Below are positions 59,801 through 64,000 of a DNA stretch of 64,000 bases, piece by piece. Source of the stretch: Chaunax sp. Z400 (taxonomy: Eukaryota; Chordata; Actinopteri; Lophiiformes; Chaunacidae). The notes below the pieces were generated by a model. The model saw nothing but the letters and a program-made list of their open reading frames with translations. It did not search any database and had not been told where the DNA came from. How positions within the stretch are numbered: position 1 is the stretch's first letter; each line of letters begins with the position of its first letter. The stretch lies in assembly GCA_037577475.1 (NCBI GenBank), contig CM075184.1, forward strand, positions 1,231,001 to 1,295,000, read 5' to 3'. The position numbers were made by a program, and so were the translations under genes.

Positions 59801-62761
59801 TAAACCTCGCAGCGACCGTCTTGGTTCATCTTTTCACTGTTCCAATAATCACCAATTCTGGTTTGATCAAAATAAACCCTTAATTCACAGAGTAATTCTT
59901 CTCAACACCGGTTTTCCCTGCTGCCGCTCTCTGCTGTTTCTGCCTCATTCATGCTAATGTTAGCTGCACACCTGAGTTAAAACACGATGTGTATAGAACG
60001 TAACGTTAACACACAGGCAGTCCTTTTACACGTCTAATACAAACCAAATTGCGAGGCGTGATGATTTTTATTATCGAGTTAAGAGTTTAAAAAAGTTACT
60101 CCCCTCAAAAACTCAGACGCGGCCAGTCTCCGTCTGAATTTGACTTGATGTTGCCTAATGAAACACTGTGTCACACATGTCTTGCACACACATCATCTTG
60201 AGAAGGCTCCACCCATTGGTCCTCAGGTCTGTGTGCATCTTCCCAGCGCGGAGGACTAGTGTGCATTATGAAATGACAATTGCGCGTATTGCTTGAAAAT
60301 AAAACAATAGAAAACACATTCGGATTTTATCTATCTGGGCGGGTCTTAATTTACCTGTAGAGCCTTTGTATGGGAGACACTGTCTGTGCTTGATTGTGCT
60401 CAGGTGTTGCACTGGGTACATGGGGATGCTCCATTTGTGATGCAGAAGCATTTGTTTGTGACCCGATTTTGCGTGGTTATCTGCCGATCATAAGTGTTAC
60501 TGTCTGGATACGCTGCAGAGATTTCTCCATTAGGCTGTAGGACACTTCTCCTTTGGGATGTGTCTGTTATTTTTTGTAGTGTTGTGGGGAGCGGTTAGTG
60601 TTGTTTTGTCATGTTTGTTTGAACAAGGTGTGTTACACAAAAGTGAGCTGGGCGCGGACGGGACAGAGCCTGTGCCAGTGGCTGTGCCAACAGTTGTGCA
60701 TGCAGCTACTTTGACTTTTGAGCAACAGAGAGAGTTGTTGGTCATGCAGTTTGAGCAGGAAAAGCTGCATTTAAAAGTAGATATGGAAAAGCAGATAGAG
60801 TTGGAAAATCAGGCAGAGTACTGAAAAAATTCAACTGGAGTTAGAGCACTCCAGGTTGCAGTTGGAGGGTACGCTTTCTTCGGGGTTTTGTGTAAATCCT
60901 GATTCTGTTAATGCTCAGTCAGGGGGTATTGATATTGCTGATAACCTGCGTTTAGTACCTAAATTTAATGAACGAGACCCTGATCTAGATGGGTAGTAGG
61001 GTACTACGAGCTCCTGAAGATATGTTGGTGCCTGACCATTAAGGGCTTTGTAGGTGAGGAGAAGGATTTTAAATTCTATTCTGGATTTTACAGGGAGCCA
61101 ATGCAGAGAGGCTAATACAGGAGAGATATGATCTCTGATACTAGTTCTGGTCAGAACACGTGCAGCAGCATTCTGGATTAGCTGGAGAGTCTTTAGAGAC
61201 TTGTTTGGACAGCCTGACAATAGGGAATTACAATAATCCAAGCTGGAAGAAACAAATGCATGGATTAATTTATCTGCATCTTTTTGAGACAGAATGTGCC
61301 TGATTTTTGATATATTACGCAAGTGGAAGAATGCAGTCCTAGAAATTTTTTTTATATGGGAATTAAAGGACATATCTTCTGTGAAACATCTTATAAAGCT
61401 CATCCCATCACAACTGTATGGACTAAGGAACTGCAGCATTATATTGGAGAGGATGAACTTGACTGGAACAAAATACGTTCTTCGATTGTCACTGCTTCTA
61501 AAAATCCAGACCATCAGCTGATCCACTTCAGCTATATTCATAGGACTTATTTGACCCCGAGAAAGAGTTATCTAATGAAATGAACATCATCTCCAAAGTG
61601 CACCTTGTGCCCAGACGGACTCACAGGAACTTATATGTATTGGGAATGTAAGAATGTGAAATAATTTGGGGTTGAAATTTGTGCCACTTTATCTGATGTA
61701 CTAGGTCTGACTGTGCCATGCTCTCCCATTGTACTCTTAAATGAAATTTCCGTTTTACAATTGACACGTGTGACTAAACGTTTTCTCCTAATGGCCATTA
61801 CTGCTGCAAAGAAGATGCTGGCCATAAGATGGAAACCTCCACATACACTTACTAAATTTCAATGGCTTAACACATTGACATAATTAATATGGAGATATCA
61901 GTGGCAAGAATGTATGCTGCTGAAACTTGTACTATTTCAAAATGGCAAGCAATGGAAGATAGAAGATAGAGAGTTGTTGTTGTTATTTTTTGGGCCGTTT
62001 TATGCCTTTATTTCACAGGACAGCCGAACAGGTGACAGGAAATGTGGCAGAGAGAGTGGCGGGAAGACATGTGGCAAATGGCCTCGGTACATGGGGCACG
62101 CGCTCTTACCACTGCCCTATCTGTGCCCTGTTGTGTGTGTGTGTTGTCTTTTGATTTGTGTTTTGTTTTACTATAAAATTCAATAAAAAATTGATTAAAA
62201 AAAAAGTAAAAAAAGGATTTGGAGCTTCTTGCCCTCTGAGCAGAGGACAAGATCAACCACACGACACCATTGTTTTGTTCTTTGTACACAAGCAAAGGTA
62301 GCGTAGTGAAGTGCGGTGCTATTGTGCAATCTCTGAGTAAAAAAGGGCTGCTGTGGCTTAGGGGGTAAGAGCGGTCATCCACTTATAAGAAGGTCGGTGG
62401 TTCGATCCCCACTTTCCCAAGGTCTACATGTCGAAGTATCCTTGATCAAGATACTGAACCTCAATCTGCTCCCCGGGCTCCGTAATGGCAGCCCCCTGCT
62501 CCTCAGGGATGGGTCAAATGCAGAGAAAGAATTTCCCCTCGGGGACAATAAAGTATAGCTTAAGCTTAACTGATGATGTATCGAACTTGAGGTTAAGTGT
62601 GTGTGTGTGCGTGTGTGTGTCAGGTGGAGAAGGAGACATGTGAGGCCAAACTGTCAAAGCTGCGTCTCCAGAATAAGGCCAAGGTGACCTCTCTCACTGC
62701 ACAGCTGGAGGAGCTGAAGAAACAGCAGGGAGGTCTGGGCACGCCAACGCACACCAAAAAG
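42367..62761 (+). CDS. golgb1: Giantin-like golgin (GOLGB1), 5' coding exons, partial
   Basis: Three in-phase (phase 0) exons: 42367-42411 (MLKWFSGEEGEAGSL), 51261-51425 and 62624-62761. Together they encode 116 residues and then a donor, so the gene runs off the right edge. Exon 2 gives a Gly/Ala/Pro-rich stretch followed by coiled coil (ERLAQTDLLVTQLKELIREK), and exon 3 continues it (KLSKLRLQNKAKVTSLTAQL, then EELKKQQGG). The order and wording match the N-terminus of giantin, where LA..LV..LK..IR.KD and KLKLHAKAKLTSL occur in the same spacing. Giantin is a very long coiled-coil tether of the Golgi rim, anchored by a C-terminal membrane segment outside this window. Introns of about 8.8 and 11.2 kb are mainly transposons. 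Other golgins are possible but less similar. Confidence 0.8.
42750..42905. repeat. Dispersed repeat, related to 24960-25110 and 50150-50335
   Basis: Contains cagaccacattcagaggtgg and gtgtgaatgctaatgtgtcc; the second phrase recurs with one change at about 50200-50225. It is cut off by the L1 3' end at about 42926. Confidence 0.55.
43250..44213 (-). pseudogene. L1 ORF2 C-terminal domain
   Basis: The minus-strand frame 44213-43653 includes YFPYLRLRSAMKTYGVPWNG, GTLTVEKIWDKEL and LIHFKMIHRAYAAP, the standard order of the Tx1/L1 C-terminal region in fish. It continues in another frame at 43532-43254 (LLFAGLTAAKKPY). The function of this domain is poorly defined. Confidence 0.85.
44297..45012 (-). 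pseudogene. L1 ORF2 reverse transcriptase segments
   Basis: LKTAVKALQRGKSPGLDGLP and NALITVLLKKDKDP (45012-44728), then NQAGFMKDRMAADNVRRLLH and VLSLDAHKAFDR (first catalytic Asp; about 44700-44550), then GNRQGCPHSPLLFALSLEPL (about 44405-44350). These are RT blocks 1 to 4 in order, in three frames. Confidence 0.88.
45030..46517 (+). mobile_element. hAT DNA transposon with exact target duplication
   Basis: The terminal inverted repeats share CAGGGATGGGCA, with partial identity beyond. The flanking 8-bp duplication gtctgagt is perfect (45022-45029 and 46518-46525). The element lies inside the L1 RT gene and splits it, so it is younger than that L1. At 1,488 bp it is too short for a full hAT transposase and retains only the C-terminal half. 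Confidence 0.97.
45312..46069 (+). pseudogene. hAT transposase, C-terminal half
   Basis: A 206-codon frame (45312-45932) starting MNSVFLEDCLRCDTSAYC covers LNHLNVQLQGR, FQRELALFRDGFSSASPNLA and HFPSREEIRKD, as in the hAT branch that gave rise to the GTF2IRD2 C-terminus and related vertebrate proteins. After a frameshift near 45890 the hATC dimerisation region follows: FSTMKHIKSKERNRLTDETL, ending at a stop at 46067-46069. The BED finger and the first part of the catalytic fold are missing. The first Met is only a convenient start inside a truncated frame. Confidence 0.85.
46977..47892 (-). pseudogene. L1 ORF2 endonuclease
   Basis: Minus-strand blocks NILSWNFQGLNSPIKR (about 47835-47785, first AP-endonuclease motif), ALIQETHV (catalytic Glu region), then GNFNATV (about 47410) in place of GDFN, SRIEYIFVN (about 47230, where Asp is usual) and LPVLISDHAPV (about 47150). 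Frameshifts lie near 47580 and 47330. The D-to-N and D-to-E changes make it inactive. It normally nicks target DNA for primed reverse transcription. Confidence 0.88.
48560..49334 (-). pseudogene. L1 ORF1 protein remnant
   Basis: In pieces on the minus strand: EDRSWRANVRLVGLKEG (about 49130-49080), which is the conserved RRM start; LLFFPDYSRETTDRRREFAP (about 48880-48810); and LGLQPAQLKITYNSRTINLW followed by PREAEDFL (48783-48700). This is the RNA-binding ORF1 chaperone of fish L1 elements. Several stops and frameshifts. Confidence 0.75.
49375..51260. other. Rest of golgb1 intron 1
   Basis: Short (TA)n(TG)n at about 49575-49613 and the third copy of the dispersed repeat at about 50150-50335 (gtgtgaatgctaacgtgtcc). 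No gene seen. Confidence 0.5.
51937..52030. repeat. (CA)n microsatellite
   Basis: About 47 uninterrupted CA dinucleotides. Confidence 0.97.
52085..52436 (+). mobile_element. 3' end of a CR1/L2-group LINE
   Basis: Encodes the typical last residues before the stop (LRSIKTRTTRLNRSFYPEVV, with the preceding residues in a shifted frame), followed by a 3' UTR ending in aaaggaccttgaccttgacc, a short tandem tail. It is 5' truncated, as most LINE copies are. Confidence 0.75.
53107..54270 (+). repeat. Dispersed repeat, long copy
   Basis: The first ~235 bp match 11244-11475. The rest consists of imperfectly repeated words: caggtggcagtgtcact, gggcgggactctta, gtgaagttttg and gaccttagacaatgaagtta, each seen two to four times at roughly 200-300 bp spacing. 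It looks like a long non-autonomous element built from degenerate internal repeats. No coding potential is seen. Confidence 0.7.
54247..55054 (-). pseudogene. Coiled-coil gene fragment, two exon-like blocks with stops
   Basis: On the minus strand an exon-like block at 55054-54961 (after a tttacag acceptor) encodes NPPKTFSPPEVNNGPKVAKE and ends at a gtgggt donor. A second block begins after cctcaccag at about 54816 and encodes QSQTEEREKILQEEVTWLEK and then long charged coiled coil. From about 54530 leftward it contains three ~34-residue units of the form REETQ..QLLE.DE.YR.ELS.LE.RFEK. In-frame stops (TGA at about 54680; TAA at about 54417) interrupt it. I do not recognise the parent. Its position in golgb1 intron 2, opposite strand, suggests a duplicated or captured fragment. 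Confidence 0.55.
55667..55829. repeat. Two direct copies of a ~40-bp segment
   Basis: attaccatttggctcatcat plus agagaccccagccag occurs at 55669-55706 and 55790-55827, 121 bp apart, both on the plus strand. On the minus strand each encodes AGVSDDEPNGN in the same frame, with GKKKSVRNDPMENPGYNNF between them. Confidence 0.8.
56270..56735 (+). mobile_element. 3' end of an L2-type LINE
   Basis: The plus strand encodes WNTLPIDIREASSLIIFQRK and LKTSL, the classic L2 C-terminus, after GDAPFVNYGTK. A 3' UTR with tgatttt/tttatt words follows. Confidence 0.75.
56738..56812. repeat. (ATT)n microsatellite
   Basis: Imperfect att/act repeats over about 75 bp, at the end of the L2 fragment. Confidence 0.9.
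57060..57687 (+). pseudogene. L1/Tx1-like RT fragment
   Basis: The plus strand encodes SISLYADDILLFFD (about 57180-57226, the RT active site with an intact YADD box) and SSLSGYKINWTKSALFPLN. After a frameshift come LQARVSIIKTDILPWLNFF and GRRPRVKLTTLQRHKTEGSL (to about 57660). It stops where a retroviral-type LTR begins at 57688. A compatible L1 C-terminal piece resumes at 61316. Confidence 0.85.
57688..58108 (+). repeat. 5' LTR of the retroelement
   Basis: 421 bp with a perfect 10-base terminal inverted repeat (TGTTATGACC/GGTCATAACA), a poly(A) signal-like ttaaataaagt near 58030 and an adjacent primer-binding site. Confidence 0.8.
58536..58968 (-). pseudogene. hAT transposase C-terminal exons (ZNF862/KIAA1586-like)
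   Basis: On the minus strand, about 58968-58807 reads QQLSSEFNEWADIYPGLSLL and DFSTMNR, then a donor (agg/gtaagtg). After an acceptor (tttcag) at 58713 it continues VKIDLRNKREHLAACLRISI and DPYRQALEMFF. This is the hATC dimerisation region of the hAT branch related to ZNF862 and KIAA1586. One stop replaces the Arg/Trp before DFSTMNR. Intron-containing transposase genes are known in this group. Confidence 0.75.
59478..59712 (+). mobile_element. tRNA-derived SINE (family B), copy 1
   Basis: The tRNA-like head has an A box (ggctgtggctcagggggtag) and B box (ggtcggtggttcgatcc). A body with tgctcctcagggatgggtca follows, ending in an (ATT)n tail. It is ~75-80% like 62345-62563 by eye. Confidence 0.92.
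60640..60990 (+). pseudogene. gag N-terminal fragment
   Basis: The plus strand encodes a Glu/Gln-rich helix (FEQQRELLVMQFEQEKLHLK) and, after a one-base frame change near 60822, SGGIDIADNLRLVPKFNERD, the recognisable gag motif of fish Gypsy elements. It is cut after that by L2 sequence. Confidence 0.7.
60991..61315 (-). pseudogene. L2-type LINE, C-terminal RT fragment
   Basis: The minus strand encodes FFHLRNISKIRHILSQKDAD, LIHAFVSSSLDYCNSLLSGC, LQLIQNAAARVLTRT, PVLASLHWLPVKSRIEFKIL and LTYKALNGQAPTYLQEL, a well-kept L2 end. The reading frame extends rightward beyond 61315 into unrelated L1 sequence by chance. Confidence 0.92.
61316..61975 (+). pseudogene. L1/Tx1-like ORF2 C-terminal domain
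   Basis: The plus strand encodes ELDWNKIRSSIVTASKNPDH, QLIHFSYIHRTYLTPRK, CTLCPDGLTGTYMYWECKNV (zinc-knuckle-like end typical of L1) and RVTKRFLLMAITAAKKMLAI. It is probably the other side of the L1 broken at 57687, with the middle lost. Confidence 0.82.
61985..62130 (-). mobile_element. tRNA-derived SINE (family A), copy 4
   Basis: Same family as 16135-16334: tttttgggccgttttatgcc head on the plus strand, acaggaaatgtggcagagag middle, and the reverse of the tRNA-like start near 62130. Confidence 0.85.
62345..62563 (+). mobile_element. tRNA-derived SINE (family B), copy 2
   Basis: A box tgctgtggcttagggggtaa, B box ggtcggtggttcgatcc and the body cagcccc/tgctcctcagggatggg, ending in gacaataaagtata. 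It lies ~60 bp upstream of golgb1 coding exon 3. Confidence 0.92.
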
Positions 62762-62774
62762 GTATAGACACACA

Positions 62775-62855
62775 TACACTACCAGTCAAAAATTTGGACA
62801 CAGTTTCCCATTCAAGTGGATGGGTAACTGTCCAAACTATTGACTGGTACTGTAC
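62775..62855. repeat. Mini-element with Tc1-type inverted repeats, copy 2
   Basis: Near-identical to 27727-27811 (four bases shorter), immediately downstream of golgb1 coding exon 3. Confidence 0.8.
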
Positions 62856-63274
62856 ATCCATACATATATGTAGAACCCACACATGTATGTATGTAGCACA
62901 ACTGTATAACTGTTAAAATAACTGATTACGCAACAATTAATAGCAGGTTACTGACATTCGATCAGAGGACTACTGAGGAGGACTTTTGCCTCTTTGCTCC
63001 ATGGTGTTCTGACAACTACAGTATTTATTGTTCAATGTAAAAGGCATCATTGACTTTTGCACTAAATTAACACTGAAGGCGTCATTGTTTATTAATGATC
63101 AGGAAATTTAAACTCTGCTGCAGTGTAAAATATATGGGAACTGTCAGAGATGCTAAGCTAAAGTGGAGTTTTAGCATAAAAAGTTGTATACAAACAACTA
63201 CATGAATATCTTTGAACTCATGATATGATACATACCAATGAGGTTCCAGAGCCAATCACAGTACTGAACCAACC

Positions 63275-63455
63275 TTATAAAAGTAATCAATGACCTTAAA
63301 ATCAACAGCGACACACAGAAGCATGATTTTAGTACTCCTTTATCTCACTGTCGATCACAATGTTTTAATTCAACGGCTGCATGAATCAATCGGCTTAACC
63401 GGTCCCGTTCTTAACTGGTTATCATCTTACTTAAAAAAACAGAAGCTTTGTAGCA
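63275..63455 (+). pseudogene. L2-like LINE RT fragment
   Basis: The plus strand encodes TVDHNVLIQRLHESIGLTGP and VLNWLSSYLKKQK (about 63350-63450), matching L2/CR1 RT just after the first catalytic block, with DTVDH-type wording. INDLKINSDTQK in another frame precedes it. The fragment is broken off at the tandem repeat. Confidence 0.7.
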
Positions 63456-63715
63456 GCCAATAACGTAATAACTGCCGATTATGTAATAACTGCCAATAAC
63501 GTAATAATTGTTCATTTTTTAATGTAATAAAAGACAATAATGTAGTAACATGCCAATAACGTAATACATTTTCTGAACCAATAATGTTATAACTTTTTGC
63601 CCATAATGTAATAAGTTATTACAGTATTGGCTGGTTGTTACATTATTGGCTGGGTTTTAAAAAATCCTTTAAAAATGTAATAACTGGAGCCGATAATGTA
63701 ATAATATACTTATAT
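63455..63715. repeat. Degenerate tandem repeat (ccaataacgtaataact type)
   Basis: About ten loose copies of gccaataacgtaataact-like units, the last ones partly in inverted form (gttacattattggctgg). Confidence 0.75.
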
Positions 63716-63794
63716 CACTATTTAAGTTTGATTTATTGGCTATAGGTTACACACTTCCATGATACTTACCCTTACTGTTGCCTCTCTCTCTCTT

Positions 63795-64000
63795 TCTCTC
63801 TCAGTTCAATTCAATAAGCTTTATTGGCATGAATGTAATAAAACAATGTTGCCAAAGCATCATATAATAATACATACGAATTCAATAACAATAGTAATAA
63901 TCAAAACTAAAGTAATAATAATAATAATAATATATCAATGGTAATAATCAAATTAATATGAGACAAAGTAATTCAAATAATATAATACAAAAAAGTATAG
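63795..64000 (+). repeat. Dispersed repeat start plus AAT-rich sequence
   Basis: ttcaattcaataagctttat followed by tggcatgaatgtaataaaac, a common fish repeat head, then (AAT)n-like sequence to the window edge. Confidence 0.55.

Larger units (their letters stand above)
58209..60170 (-). mobile_element. hAT element remains inside the LTR retroelement
   Basis: The left end cagtgtttcccacagg (58209) is a typical hAT terminus. A candidate right end gaaacactg at about 60165 matches only nine bases, and no 8-bp duplication is seen, so the right border is uncertain. The minus strand carries two exon-like pieces of a hAT transposase (58536-58968) and a SINE (59478-59712). Confidence 0.55.
57688..60990 (+). 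mobile_element. LTR retroelement (Gypsy/ERV-like), truncated, inserted in L1
   Basis: A 421-bp LTR (57688-58108) runs TGTTATGACC to GGTCATAACA with AATAAA at about 58033. It is followed after two bases by tgggggcttg (58111), which resembles a tRNA-Pro primer-binding site. A gag start follows at 60640-60990 after an interrupted leader. No second LTR is present; the element is cut at 60990 by L2 sequence. Sequence at 58209-60540 is later insertion material (hAT pieces and a SINE). Confidence 0.75.

Noticed and set aside
60915..61541. One 208-codon minus-strand gene
   Set aside because: Only 60991-61315 matches L2; the remainder is antisense of L1 C-terminal sequence joined by chance.

Overview
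The window is nuclear DNA from a teleost fish, probably an advanced (percomorph-type) species. The evidence is split genes with GT-AG introns, a near full-length Rex3 retrotransposon matching the standard teleost Rex3 primer site, fish-type L1/Tx1, L2/CR1 and Penelope retroelements, hAT and Tc1 DNA transposons, tRNA-derived SINEs and many microsatellites. Host genes occupy a small part of the 64 kb and most of the rest is transposon debris.

Host genes, left to right: (1) a cone-type PDE6 inhibitory gamma subunit gene (coding exons 16691-17068, plus strand, with TATA box, 5' noncoding exon and poly(A) signal); (2) a broken beta-1,3-galactosyltransferase-like fragment (about 20057-20560, minus); (3) an intact four-exon guanylyl cyclase-activating protein (GCAP) gene (22471-25419, plus); (4) a second tandem GCAP copy (32325-37652, plus) with a 1-base frameshift in exon 1 and no detectable exon 2, where transposons now sit; (5) the 5' end of a giantin-like golgin gene (golgb1; coding exons 42367-42411, 51261-51425 and 62624-62761, plus) that continues past the right edge. 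Genes 1, 3 and 4 belong to the same process, photoreceptor cGMP control: PDE6 gamma restrains cGMP hydrolysis and GCAPs control cGMP resynthesis.

Mobile DNA is strongly nested. At 2608-10095 a minus-strand Ty3/Gypsy element with ~200 bp LTRs carries a 1.1 kb solo LTR in its integrase gene (4-bp duplication acac), and that LTR carries an internally deleted hAT element (8-bp duplication ccctagat). In the intron of the broken GCAP gene, a small repeat element is split by a 5'-truncated L1, which is split by a ~3 kb Rex3 with a 16-bp duplication. In golgb1 intron 1, a minus-strand L1 carries a hAT element with an exact 8-bp duplication (gtctgagt). In golgb1 intron 2, an L1 carries a Gypsy/ERV-like element, itself broken by hAT, SINE and L2 sequence. 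At 11795-12285 a Penelope-like remnant has retained a hammerhead ribozyme core.

An 18-bp minisatellite and a 33-bp minisatellite occur together twice, at 1145-2400 and in inverted order at 13640-14660, bracketing the Gypsy/LINE/Penelope block. I found no wholly new gene system. The strongest points are the photoreceptor gene cluster with one decaying member, the datable transposon nests, the hammerhead motif, and the unexplained two-minisatellite element.
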